64,000 bases of DNA from Symbiodinium natans (lineage: Eukaryota > Sar > Dinophyceae > Suessiales > Symbiodiniaceae). Location: positions 62,001 through 126,000 of the forward strand of contig CAJNDS010000036.1 of the NCBI GenBank assembly GCA_905221605.1, written 5' to 3'. The notes beneath the pieces are model-generated. The model was not told the DNA's origin and did not search any database. It worked only from the letters and a program-made list of their open reading frames with translations. Positions 29,396-39,431 of this stretch are shown here, in pieces. The position numbers and the translations under genes were made by a program. How positions within the stretch are numbered: the first letter of the stretch is position 1; each line of letters opens with the position of its first letter.

Positions 29396-29470
29396 CTTCG
29401 TCTCGGTGCCCTGTCTCAGCGCTTCGCCGGCCAGCGAAGCCATGGCTAAGACCTCGCAAGGACATAAAGG
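29396..29470 (+). repeat. Repeated coding-like fragment, copy 3
   Basis: Encodes CLSASPASEAMAKTSQGHKG, diverged from copies 1 and 2 mainly at third positions in the LSASPASEAMA core. It merges into a TTTAGGG block at its right end. Confidence 0.55.
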
Positions 29471-30005
29471 GTTTAGGGTTTAGGGGTTAGGGTTTAGGGA
29501 AAGCTCTTGTAGGCCTTGTAAGCTTAGAACCCACGGACAGTCTCCCCAAACCCCTAATAATCCTAAACCCTAAACCCGATATCCTAAACCCTAAACCCTA
29601 AACCCTAAACCCTACACCTCAAAACCCCGGACCCGAAGCCCTTCACGGCGGAGCACTTAACGGTTCATGGGTAGTCACAAGTACCCAAAGGGTCTATGTA
29701 CCGAGATAGAGGCTCAGGGTTCAGGGCTCAGGGCTAAGGGTTTATAGGGTTTAGGCCGTGGGTTTAGGGTTTAGGTAGTTATAATATATAGTTAGAGTTA
29801 TCAGTGCCCGAAAGGGGGTTATGCCTGCAAGCCCTGTTGACTTAGTAAGTTGGGCAGTAAGGTGGGCTATGGAGATTAGAATGGGTTTTTTAGGGGATGC
29901 TAGGTAGACTTACTAAGTCAAATGAGCTTCCCGGTGTACGTATGTAGTATACACTTTCAGGGGTTGCTATGTAGTAGCTGTAGGGCCCGAGTATACACTG
30001 TATTG
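29471..30005. other. Telomere-like blocks and family-E pieces, no gene
   Basis: CCCTAAA at about 29,563-29,615, TTTAGGG at about 29,735-29,775, and a family-E-like piece at about 29,935-30,012. No gene. Confidence 0.5.
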
Positions 30006-30112
30006 ACACATGGACCCTTAGGGGTAGGGTTATAAGAACCCTCACAAAGGTGATCAGTTATAACCCTAGTTGCCCTATGTATAACCCGTTAACGACCCAT
30101 GAACCTCCAAGT
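30006..30112. repeat. MITE-like repeat, family C copy
   Basis: GTAGGGTTATAAGAACCC at the left and GACCCATGAACCTCCAAGTA at the right. The outer left arm is truncated. Confidence 0.6.
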
Positions 30113-30368
30113 ACGGGCCCTAAAACGTTTGGAAGCCCATGTAAAGCCCCCATCAAGGGCTTCATTCCTTAAGAACCCGGTGCGCAAAGGAAAGGAGCAC
30201 ATTCAGGGACGATGTAACTACCCCCTCCCCTCCACCCCCCAACTAAACCCTAAGCCCGAAACCCTAAACCCTAAACCCTCAACCCTGCTCCCTTAGGTCC
30301 CCCTGCGCCGGCGGTGGCTGGGCTCTTCGGACCGGGCGCCGCGGCCTGGCTCTTAGGACCGAGAGCAT

Positions 30369-30592
30369 GCTTGGAGGTTCATGGTACTTGTTAACCAATG
30401 GGGTTTAGGGTTTCGGGTTGAGGGTTTAGGGTTCGGGGTTGAGGGTTTAGGGTTTAGGGGTGCTTGTTAACCAATAATAACTGTACTTAAAACCCACTTA
30501 TAAGCCCCTTAAGTGCCCCAATATGATTACAAGTACAGTTGTAAATACAGCTATAGCTGTGTAATAAGTACCATGAACCTACAATTGGGGCT
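30369..30592. repeat. Family-C copy interrupted by a telomere-like insertion
   Basis: Starts GCTTGGAGGTTCATGG and ends CCATGAACCTACAATTGG. A 63-bp TTTAGGG-type block (30400-30462) sits inside, bounded by two exact copies of CTTGTTAACCAAT (30387-30399 and 30463-30475). Confidence 0.85.
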
Positions 30593-30659
30593 TGCAAGCC
30601 TCAGGGTCTATGGCTGAGGGTTGGGATGGGGGCCCTCGTAGTTTAGGGTTTAGGGTTCG

Positions 30660-30807
30660 GGGTTTATGCAATCGGTCATGCGGACTGTCACGAAGCGAGA
30701 CACTTGGCGACTAAAAGGATTCCAATTCAGAATTAAGTGAGTCAGCCATCCCTTGCCTGTCTGCAGGCACGGCGATGGGCTAACCACAGCGCCACAAAAT
30801 TTGGCAC
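30660..30807 (-). mobile_element. 5'-truncated 3' end of a LINE related to the 2.4-11.6 kb element
   Basis: Begins (plus strand) GGGGTTTATGCAA-CGGTC-TGCGGAC, matching the 3' terminus of the large LINE at 2434 onward, then diverges. It is about 145 bp long with TTTAGGG blocks in the same orientation on both sides. This is the expected product of truncated target-primed insertion. Confidence 0.6.
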
Positions 30808-30855
30808 GGGTTTAGGGTTTGGGGTTTAGGGTTTAGGGCTTAGGGCAACTACAAG

Positions 30856-30956
30856 TTGGGATGCTCTCCCCCCATATACTAACAGTCCTTCATGGGGATG
30901 ATCATCGGGGGTACTATAGCCCCATTACGGACTGGTAGTATAGGGGAACATCCCAA
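30856..30956. repeat. Palindromic MITE-like repeat, family A, copy 5
   Basis: TTGGGATGCTCTCCCC to GGGGAACATCCCAA with the inner TACTAACAGTCC arm. It is again preceded by AACTACAAG. Confidence 0.8.
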
Positions 30957-31440
30957 GTTAAGGGTCTCCCATGAGGTTCATTAGGGCAAGACTAAACCGT
31001 TTCGGGTCACGGGCTGGGGGATTAGCATGTTTCAGGGATGAGCATGTCGGGTCTAGGGGCCAACGATCCCTAACTAAACCGGGCATTTGGGTTTAGGGCC
31101 TAAGCTTAAGGGCTCAGGGCTGAATATGTTTAAGCATTAGTGGAGGGTTCAAGGTTGTAGGGTTTTGGTGAAGGAGCATATAGGTCTTAGGGCTTCGGAT
31201 TTAGCAGTTGTAAGGGGTCACGATTGAGGGCCTTTTGGGCTTTGGGGACATGGGACTGTGAAGTTTTAGGCTAAACCTGCGACATACCCACAATTCTTGG
31301 CCCAAACCCTAAACCCTAAGCCATGCTAAACCCTCAACCCTCAAAACTTCCCCTAAACTATAAAAAAACCTTAAGGCCCTAAAGGCCCTAAACCCGGTTG
31401 GTTGGTGAACCCCACACCCTAAACCCGCTACGAATGTGGG
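30957..31440. other. Degenerate telomere-like sequence, no gene
   Basis: Scattered TTTAGGG and CCCTAAA remnants, nothing coding. Confidence 0.45.
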
Positions 31441-31527
31441 TTGGGAAAAACTAACAGTCCTTAAAACGGATTATAGTACCCCCTATTCTAATCCTTATTA
31501 GGGACAGCTCGTGCAAGTGGGAACAAA
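31441..31527. repeat. Degenerate family-A repeat, copy 6
   Basis: TTGGGAAAAACTAACAGTCC at the left and GGGAACAAAA at the right. The outer arms have lost the ATGTTCC match. Confidence 0.55.
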
Positions 31528-31557
31528 ATGCAGGGGCTTAGGGTTCAGGTTTTTGGT

Positions 31558-31716
31558 CTATTCCCCCCCCCTAATATTAACCCCCCCCCCCCCCCCCCCC
31601 CTACCCCCCCAATATTAAATTCCCCCCCCTAATGCTGTAACTCTAAGGGGGGGGGTTTCATGTTAGGGGGTAGGGGGGGGGTTTAATTTTGGGGGAAGGG
31701 ATTAAGTCCCCCCCCG
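31558..31716. repeat. Poly-C/poly-G fold-back repeat, family G, copy 1
   Basis: CCCCCCCCTAATATTAACCCC and CCCCAATATTAAATTCCCC on the left face GGGGGGTTTAATTTTGGGG on the right, so the block is self-complementary. A related piece lies at 32118-32216. Confidence 0.6.
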
Positions 31717-32117
31717 AAGCCCTCTCAACAGGCAACCCGAAGCTCGGAATCTCAACCCCTGCTGCCACGGCGCCTCTGCGCGTGACGTCGTCCTGCACGC
31801 CCGCATGACAGGAAGTTGGGGGTTCAACCGAAGTTTTAACCCTACTTGGGAGTGGACCCTGGAGTATACTTTTTCGGTATAGTAGCTAGAATAGGAACCC
31901 AGAACCAAAAACAGTTAAAGGGTGTTATGATAAGGGAACCTACACCCAAAAAAAAAGGAAATAAGGTGAGCTTAGAATGCCACCGGGCTACCGGGCTACC
32001 AAGCCTAAGTGAGTGCCAACGCATTAGGAAGGGGCGGCCTCTTGCCCAGGCGCTCGCGCGCAGGAGCCTCTGACCCACCATCCGCCCTGGGCAGAGCTTG
32101 CATGCACTCAGAGGTTC
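31717..32117. other. Unique segment with family-F-like piece, no supported gene
   Basis: Contains a family-F-like core (TAAGGGAACCTACACCC) at about 31,930-31,960. Short open frames of 68-105 codons overlap on both strands and are not called. Confidence 0.4.
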
Positions 32118-32216
32118 TAATCCCCTCCCCCTTTTATCAAACCTCCCCCTACCCCCCAAAAATTGAATTCCCCCCCTAATACTGCAATAGACCCCCAGAG
32201 GGTTAGGGGGAAGGGA
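32118..32216. repeat. Poly-C/poly-G repeat, family G, copy 2
   Basis: CCCCTACCCCCCAAAAATTG and AATTCCCCCCCTAATACTGC match the family-G copy at 31558. Confidence 0.55.
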
Positions 32217-32699
32217 TGATAAGGTTACAAGGATATAAACCCTAAGCCCTAAACCCTAAACCCTTAGATGCCAGAAGGTTATTAGGTTACAGGGTTATAG
32301 TAAGCCCCCCCGCCTCCGCCCAAGTGCTGATGATAAATGGCATGCTGGCCATGAATATGGGTAGCTTGGGTGTCTAGGTATGGTTCGAGGGCTGTACCCT
32401 ACCGACCCCCCCCCCCCCCCCAACTATGCCCCACCACATAGCCCCCTAAACCCTCATCCTAAAAGCGTAACCGGCAATTCCAGCAGCTTTATGTAGCTCC
32501 TCCAAAACCACTGGCAGGTCTTTGCTTGACCTGGGTTTAGGGCCTACCCGGGACTTCATCTACCTACAGTGGACTGGGCTATACCTACTAGATGAGGAGT
32601 TATTCCTACTAAGCTAAACCCTAAACCCGAATTAAACCCTAAACCCTAAACCCTCAACCCTAAACCCTCAACCCTAAACCCAAAGCCCTAAACCGTCAC
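32217..32699. other. Telomere-like blocks, no gene
   Basis: CCCTAAA blocks at about 32,235-32,265 and 32,630-32,690; poly-C at about 32,405-32,421. Confidence 0.5.
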
Positions 32700-33190
32700 C
32701 ACTCCCAAGCTCCTGGTTGATGGGGTTACAGGGTAGGGTTTTGGATTTTGGTGCCCTTTTTTGAAGGAATGGGACCATGGAGTAAGAGCCCCTGACAAGG
32801 GAATCCTTGCTGAAAAGACTGCCGAGTAACCCAAAGACTCTCAAAATCTCCAAGCCCCTCGAGACCCAGTGTAAATCCTTCACCATTGGAGCAGCACCAG
32901 AATCAGCATTATGATTGCCACCACCCGGCCGCGACGACGGGGGTTTTGGAGCGTTCTTGCCATTCCCAGTGGCCTCGATGCCTGCCAATAGCAGTAGCTG
33001 CCATAACGATGAGGGCTGCAAAAGCAGAAGGAACGACGTAACTGGCAGCAACTGCAGCTCGGACCGGACTCACCAGTATTGTCAGTTGGCCACCTTCTCC
33101 CGCACGCCTTTGCCAGGACGATGGTGGCCTCTTCCAAACCTCTCGCCCGTCTAAGCCGTAGTGTTGAGTGATTTGACCCACGGTGTTTCC
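32700..33190. other. Non-repetitive segment with overlapping short frames
   Basis: About 490 bp free of telomere-like units, bounded by them on both sides. Three minus-strand frames and one plus-strand frame of 79-125 codons overlap. None shows a recognisable domain, so coding status is undecided. A captured host fragment is possible. Confidence 0.3.
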
Positions 33191-34130
33191 CCAAAACCCA
33201 AACCCCAAACCCCAAACCCTAAACCCCAAACCCTAAACCCGAAAAACAAACCTCAGAGGAGCCGAAGGGTACCACTGAGTAAACATCCTGAACCTGTGGT
33301 CCCTTAACCCTAAACCCCTAAACCTTCGACCCCTAAACCCAGAGACCCTAAACCCCGAAACCCCTGTACCCTCAACCCCTAAACCCCGAAACCACAGCCC
33401 AGCCCCCAGCCTGAGCACTAAACAGCAGCCGCAAGCCCTAAGAGTCCCCCCATATTGTTATACACTCGGGCCCAAAAAGTCCCGATATTGGAGGTACGTT
33501 AAGGCCCAAGCATTCCTAAACCCTAAACCCTAAACCCTAAACCCTAAACCCTAAACCCTAAACCCCAAACCCTAACCCTAAACCCTAAACCCTTAGGGAA
33601 GCGGCTGCATTGGGCCCCTCTGAGGCACCCAGCACTGACAGAGTGAACACCTCGAAGGGTCTTGGAGCTTTAGGGTTTTAGGGTTTAGGGCTTTAGGATC
33701 TTCAGAGTTTTAAGACATTAGGTTTTCAGGGCTTTACAGCAGGGCTTTTAAGAATTTGGGGTTCTAGGGTTTTCATGCGGCCTTTTAGGGTTTTTGGTTT
33801 TCTTGAATTTGGGGTTTTAGGCTTGAAGGACTTTAGGGTTCTAGGGAATTAGGCTTTCAGGGTTGTAGGGCTATTAGGAGTTTTGGGTTGTAGGGGTTAG
33901 GGGTTTTCGGGTTTCCGGGTTTCCGGGTTTAGGGTTTTACGGTGTTCGGATTCTTGGAGTTCTAGGGCTTTTCGGGTTTAGGGTTTGAGGATTTGAGGGT
34001 TTATGGTTCTGGGTTTAGGGCTTTTAGAGTGTTGTGTTTGCAAGGTTTTAGGGGTCTAGGTTTTTGTGTTTTAGGGTTCAGGGTTTCGAGACTATGGATT
34101 AGGTTACTTTTGTATTGAATCACTATGTTG
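33191..34130. repeat. Telomere-like and telomere-derived sequence
   Basis: CCCTAAA variants to about 33,410, family-E-like piece 33,444-33,512, clean CCCTAAA block 33,513-33,593, then about 430 bp of decayed GGGTTTTAGGG-type sequence (33,660-34,090). No gene. Confidence 0.7.
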
Positions 34131-35324
34131 GTTCTACTATTGCTCATGTGCGTATATATATATATATATAGAGACCGGGACGCTGTGGGAGTGCACTTTT
34201 TTCTATTTGTTTAAAGATATTTCAAAAACACTCTCACAGCGCAGCCGTATTTTATATAAACAAAATCACGAGTCATGCACAAAATGCAGCATACAAGTGC
34301 GCCAACACAAAGCAGCGATACGGTGTATGTCCTGTCCCCGTTTTCAAAATACATGGGCCAACCTTATTGGAATCCTAGAAACAACAATAGGAATCCTCTA
34401 CTTATATCCGTAGGAACCCTATTTTCAATTACTCGGAGCCGTAACGTCAATAGGACGCCTCTTGAAATGAATTGGAGGCCCCTCACAAAAAGATGAGAAT
34501 CCTCGTAGAATTAATAGGAATCCTATTAAACTGAAGAGGAGCCCTACTACAATTAATACGAACCAATCGGACTCCTATAAAACATAAGGCGAACCCTTAG
34601 AAATACTAAAATGAACATGAGCCTAAACCAATAGGAACCCCTTTAAAGTGAATGAGATCCCTATTAAAATTAATACGAATCCCATTAACATGAACAAGAA
34701 TCTGATGAAAATTGATAGGAATCTTATTACATGAGTAGGAGCCTTATTAAAATAATTCGGATCCTCTATTGAATTATCGGAACCAGATAACAGTTACTAG
34801 GACGGAAGCCTATTAAAATGAATAGGAACCCTTGACAAATCAAAAAGAACCCGGGTTACAATTCACATGAATCCTATTAAAACGAGAAGGAATCTTACTA
34901 AAATGAATAGGAACCAATAGGCCTGCAAAACAATAGAATCCTTGTACAAGAACAAATAGGAACCCTACTAAACTAATAATTATGAGCCTAATCCTTAAAA
35001 TTAATTAAACCCCATTGCGAATCCCAGTAACATGAATAAGAACCCTGCTTAGATTGATAGGAACCTTATTACATTGGTAGGAGCCTTAGGGCGTGATGTC
35101 TTAAAATATGTTGCTAAGGTACGGTGTTTAGTATAGATATTAGGTTTTGCTTATTGGGGGATGATTGCTTGATACATCCTAGCTAAGGTATAGTTTTTAG
35201 GACAGATGTCATGCTTTGCGTATTGGGGCGTGATTGATTATATGGAGGTTTTGGTACTCTCTCGAGATTTTGCAGGATTCGAGTTTGTTTTTTGGTACCT
35301 CCTCGAGAAATGGTGGCTGGGAGA

Positions 35325-35600
35325 GAGCCTCAGATCACGAAATTCATGGAAAACATTCGTTCTACCAATGTTGTTGAAAGATGGAGCCGAAAAACATTGG
35401 TAAAACCGACGTTTTCCAAAAATCCATGATTTTCAAACATTGTGGCCGCGAGCACGAAATTCATGGATAACATTGGTTTTTACCAATTTTTTGAAGGATG
35501 GAGCCAAAAAAACGTCGGTAATGCCAACGTTTTCCAAAAAACCCATGCTTTTCAAACCATCTGGCTGGGAGCACGAAATTCATGGATAATATATCAACGT
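35325..35600 (+). repeat. About 117-bp tandem repeat (about 2.3 copies)
   Basis: CACGAAATTCATGGA, then CCAAT..TTGAA-GATGGAGCC, then ACGTTTTCCAAAAA-CCATG recur in the same order. Partly Phe/Trp-rich open frames here are by-products. Confidence 0.75.
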
Positions 35601-36000
35601 TGTTTAAATTTGTGCAAAGCAGGACCTAGAGAGAATCTTTCATCGCCCACCAGATGAGAGAAACACAGAATGCCATGTGCTTGATTGTCCAGGTTAGTGC
35701 TTTTGTCACGTACAAAAGGGCACTCAGAAATATAAAACACACACAAAACACAATACCAAAAACAACTGTACAAAAAAAACGTACGAAAATGAAATAACAC
35801 CTAAAAGCCTAAAGAAAAAACCCAAAAAACACCCTTCAGAAGACACCGAAAAACCGTACAAAAGAAAATGGTACAGCAAAATCTCCAATAATACACAAAA
35901 GTCCTCGAAAAACCAAAAAAACCAAAAAAACCAAAAAAACCAAAAAAACCAAAAAAACCAAAAAACCAAAAAAACCAAAAAAACCAAAAAAACCAAAAAA

Positions 36001-36191
36001 ACCAATCCTGAGAGACTCTTCCCAGGGGGTCCGGCTCCCCAACAGAGTCCCTCAGGATTGGTTTTTTTGGTTTTTTTGGTTTTTTTGGTTCTCTTGCACA
36101 AGAATCCCCCCCCCAAAAAAAAAACAAGAAAAACCAATCCTGAGAGACTCTTCCCAGGGGGTCCGGCTCCCCAACAGAGTCCCTCAGGATT
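36001..36191. repeat. Twin copies of a 58-bp near-palindrome
   Basis: CAATCCTGAGAGACTCTTCC to AGAGTCCCTCAGGATTG occurs at 36,003-36,060 and again at 36,134-36,190, nearly identical. Each copy can fold on itself. They are separated by GGTTTTTTT repeats that complement the AAAAAACC array upstream. Confidence 0.8.
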
Positions 36192-36365
36192 GTTTTATTT
36201 ATTATTTTTTAGTTTTTTTGGTTTTCTTGTTTCTTTTTCATTATTTTTGTTTTTGTAGGGATTTTGTGTGTGTTTTTGCTTGTTGCAAGTTTTTCGTGTG
36301 TTTTTATAGTTTTTTAAAAGTTTTGCGTGTTTTTTTGTGGAAGAAGTGCACTCCCACAGCGTCCC

Positions 36366-37125
36366 ATTTTCTATATATACATATCTACATATACATTTAT
36401 GCATCTGGGTTTAAGGCTTTAGGGTGTGAAGACCTTTCAGGAAATCCCTAAACCCACCCCCCACCCCTCCCCCCCCCCCCTGCCACCCCTAAAATTTAGC
36501 CTAAACCCTAAAGCAAGGGCTCTCCAGGATTAGGGTTTAGGGGGGTTCAGGGTGTGGGAAAGCCTGCCGCCTAAGCCCTTAATCCTCAACGGCCGCCTCC
36601 TCCCAGCCAGCGGGGGGCTTGGCCGGCAGTGCGGGGCGCGTCTGCGGGATGTTGCCGACGCTCTGGCCTGTTGGCCAGAGGGTATTTACGGAGTCCCGAC
36701 AAAACCCTGAGTTGTAGCATTTGTGCAATGGGATCTCTATTCCAAGTACGAATATGGAAATGAAAAAGACCACGAAACCTATTTAGAGACCTATTAAACC
36801 CTAACCCTAAACCCTAGACCACTAAGAACCTAAACCCTAAACCCCAAGCCGCAGACCCTAAACCTTCCGCCGCAGGGAACCCTTTCTTCCCTGTCCGTGC
36901 TGGACTTGCCAAACTCCAGACTTCAAAAGAAAAAGGGCCCTCTTCAAAGATAACTTTTGGGGTAGGGTTTAGGGTTGAGGTTCTGTTCTTCTTTTTTATA
37001 GGGGTTTAGGGTAGGTAAATTGTAGTTTGTGAAGAGAGCTATATGGGTAATGTAAGGGACAAACTGGAAAAACAAAACAACTGAGGCTCCTGTGAGAGTA
37101 CGTTGCGAGTTTTTTCGGGGATACC
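36366..37125. other. Telomere-like remnants, no supported gene
   Basis: Poly-C at about 36,468-36,481; CCCTAA at about 36,797-36,815. The remainder is unique with no recognised gene. Confidence 0.45.
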
Positions 37126-37221
37126 TTGGGATGTTCCCTTATACTAACAGTCCTTAATAGGGACTATAGTACCCACTCTTATTATCCCAAATCTGGCTGT
37201 TAGCATAATGGGGATCGCCCC
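37126..37221. repeat. Palindromic MITE-like repeat, family A, copy 7
   Basis: TTGGGATGTTCCCTTATACT at the left, then ACAGTCC; CTGTTAGCATAATGGGG towards the right. The right outer arm is worn. Confidence 0.7.
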
Positions 37222-37329
37222 GGGATATCTGTTTTAGGGAGGCCTTGCGCGCGTCGTCGCACGCTTTGGCGCCAGCTCAAAAGAAGGGTTCTTAACCGCA
37301 CGTGCTATTCGATGGTAGTGTTCGTGAGG

Positions 37330-39175
37330 GTTAACCCTTGCGGTGTGGTCCGGCTTAAGGTGAGGGAAATGCCTGGCAGCGCCTACTTCTAAGTAGTATG
37401 GAAATTGCACACCACCACGTCTACCTTTGAGGAGAATTCTATCTTTTTGTACGAGGCCCCGAATACAATGTCATGTGTGATCTGATCCCTGTCCTGTTGA
37501 AAGACACTAACTAGGTATCTGTACTGGGCGTCGTTAAGGAATTGCGAGGGCAATCTAGGGTATTGGGCGCGTCTCCAAACCTCGGAGTTGGGGATTCGTG
37601 AGTAATAAGATGCCTTAATTCTAAGTGCTCGCCAAAGGAACCGCTAATACTGGCCGTCAACCCTGTGGAGCTGTTTATCCGTTAGGGTAAGTGCTTCAAG
37701 TCCGTACAGAAGAACTGGCAGGAATGTAGCATGAAAGACTGTTAGTCGTTCTTTGAGGGGTATGGAGCTGTTCCAGACCAGTCGGAGCTTCTTAAAGGCT
37801 TCCTCTGCTAAGATCAACCTATGTTGGAAAGCTATATCAAAGGGTTTGATCCAGGAGAGCTGTGATCCTAGGTATTTTGCTTGCGGTGTGGTCTTGACTG
37901 CCGAACCATCCCAGAACTGGAGTCCTGCTGAGCCCGATTTGGGGTGTTCGATAACTTCCGTCTTAGATTGATTTAGCCTTATACCATACTCCGCCGCAAT
38001 TGCTTCGAGGCAAGACAGCATGTTTTGGAGTTGCGGTGCGGTCAAGCCCATGAGCAAAGTGTCATCCGCGTACTCAATATCATAGGTGGGGCGTTGGGTA
38101 GACCAGATGTTAGTAGGGGTGCCTTGCTGCAGAAGCATATGATCAACATCCGACACGATGGCAGTTAGAACAGCTATGAAAAGATAAGGGCTCAACGGGC
38201 AGCCTTGCCTTATACCCGCCCCCACCTTGCCCTTTGCTTTCGCGTCACCGAATCCGCGCTTGTAAAAAATCGGGTTGGCATATATGGAACGAATCGCATG
38301 GAGCATTCTAGTTGAGGCACCTAAGCGTTTGAGAGCTTCCAACATGGCGGTGCGGTCTAGGGAGTCGAATGCCAGCCTCCATGCAGTCAAGGAGCAGGAG
38401 GTGCAGCGTGGTATCAGTCTATAGGGACCACTCTATAGCCCTACGTATCACGCATAATGGCTCTCTAGTACCGCGGTGTGGTCGAAATCCGAACTGCGTA
38501 CGTCTAAGTCGAGGCTCCATTGTGTTTGACAGGCGTCGTTGAAGCATGGTCTGCGTCAGAGCCTTTGCCCTTATAAATACTCACAACCCATGCCTCTACC
38601 CAAGATTCATGCATTTCTCCTGTCATCCGCCCTATTATATATATCCAAAAGGGTTTCTAGTGCGGTGTGGTCCAACAGTAACCAAACTTCATTAGGAACT
38701 GCGTCTGGTCCGGGCGCCTGTCCTGCCTTAAGCTTAGAGAGGGTCATGTTAAATTCGGGGTCTAGACTGCCTTCCCTGTATGTCTTCCGGCGGTATGTTC
38801 GGCTGTTGCCACTGCGAATTTTGGAGGTGATTACGAAATACCATGTGTGTCTGTGACCAAGGCTGCGGAATACCATTTTCCTCAAGGTGACGTCTGACCC
38901 CTACAAATCCCTTCTTTTGCCGTCGAACAATGTTCCAAATATTGGAGTGTGTGGCCGAGGGGTCGCTGCTGAGTTGTTCATGAGTCCATGCTATCCTGTC
39001 TTTTCGGGCCATACGCTTGGCCACATTTTTAAGATGTTTCCAATCATCCGCTTGTGTTGCTTGCGCCTGCCTAGCCTGCGCAAGGGCCTGCAAAGTTTCC
39101 TCCCTTATCCAAGGAGTGCGCGGTGCTCTGGTGTGATACGGGAATGTAAGTTTAGCTGCTTGGTTCAGCTACCTC
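37330..39175 (-). pseudogene. Decayed LINE of a second lineage (YADD reverse transcriptase)
   Basis: The minus strand, read from about 39,175, shows PWIREETLQAL, a Lys/Arg-rich linker, GQAPGPDAVPNEVW, FGFRPHRGT, motif A AFDSLDR, motif B GIRQGCPLSPYLF and motif C EYADD. Thumb/C-terminal sequence follows, continuing past a TAG at about 37,644 into RFLWRALRIKASYYSR and on to about 37,390. Several frame changes (near 38,390, 38,500-38,600 and 38,750) and a missing block before motif A show that it is dead. It uses canonical YADD and has a thumb unlike the large LINE, so it is a different family. Confidence 0.85.
37644..38390 (-). pseudogene. Longest intact reverse-transcriptase stretch of the decayed LINE
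   Basis: About 248 codons without ATG at the start; the frame opens by a shift within motif A. Residues about 8-13 give FDSLDR, 59-71 GIRQGCPLSPYLF and 107-110 YADD. A LNQSKTEV motif (RT motif D/E region) follows at about 140. It ends at an in-frame TAG, after which homology continues. Confidence 0.85.
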
Positions 39176-39431
39176 CAAGCGAGCGGAAACTAGTTTTACT
39201 CTTTTCTGCTAATCTAGCCGCTCTCTCATTTCCCTCGCTGCCTGCATGGCATCTGATCCACAACACACACGGGGCTTACGAAAAGAAGGGACCCATGGGG
39301 ACCCGCAACTTAGACCCCCAAATATATAACAATGACCCCAACACGGTACCCTAAACCCTAAACCCGAAACCCTAAACCCTACATCTTTGTGGAGATGCGA
39401 TGCCCGCCTATGGCTGCCAACCAAAGCTCCG
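39176..39431. other. Linker between decayed LINE and broken gene
   Basis: May include worn LINE sequence to about 39,270. A CCCTAAA remnant lies at about 39,348-39,382. Confidence 0.4.

Larger units (their letters stand above)
34177..36365. mobile_element. 2.2-kb TIR element, non-autonomous DNA transposon-like
   Basis: Ends are exact inverted copies of GGGACGCTGTGGGAGTGCAC(TT) at 34177-34198 and 36344-36365. A TATATATA run lies outside each end, so a TA target is plausible. Just inside the left end a near copy of the arm (CACTCTCACAGCG, about 34,230-34,243) is inverted, giving a terminal hairpin. The interior is AT-rich and unlike its surroundings: degenerate AATAGGAACCCTATTAAAAT units (about 34,360-35,090), two ~60-bp tandem copies (35,095-35,230), a ~117-bp tandem repeat (35,325-35,600), and an AAAAAACC array with twin hairpins (35,910-36,191). 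No transposase is recognised. Confidence 0.8.

Noticed and set aside
35724-36137. Phe/Leu/Val-rich 'membrane protein' frames
   Set aside because: They translate the AAAAAACC/GGTTTTTT array of the TIR element; periodicity explains the hydrophobicity.
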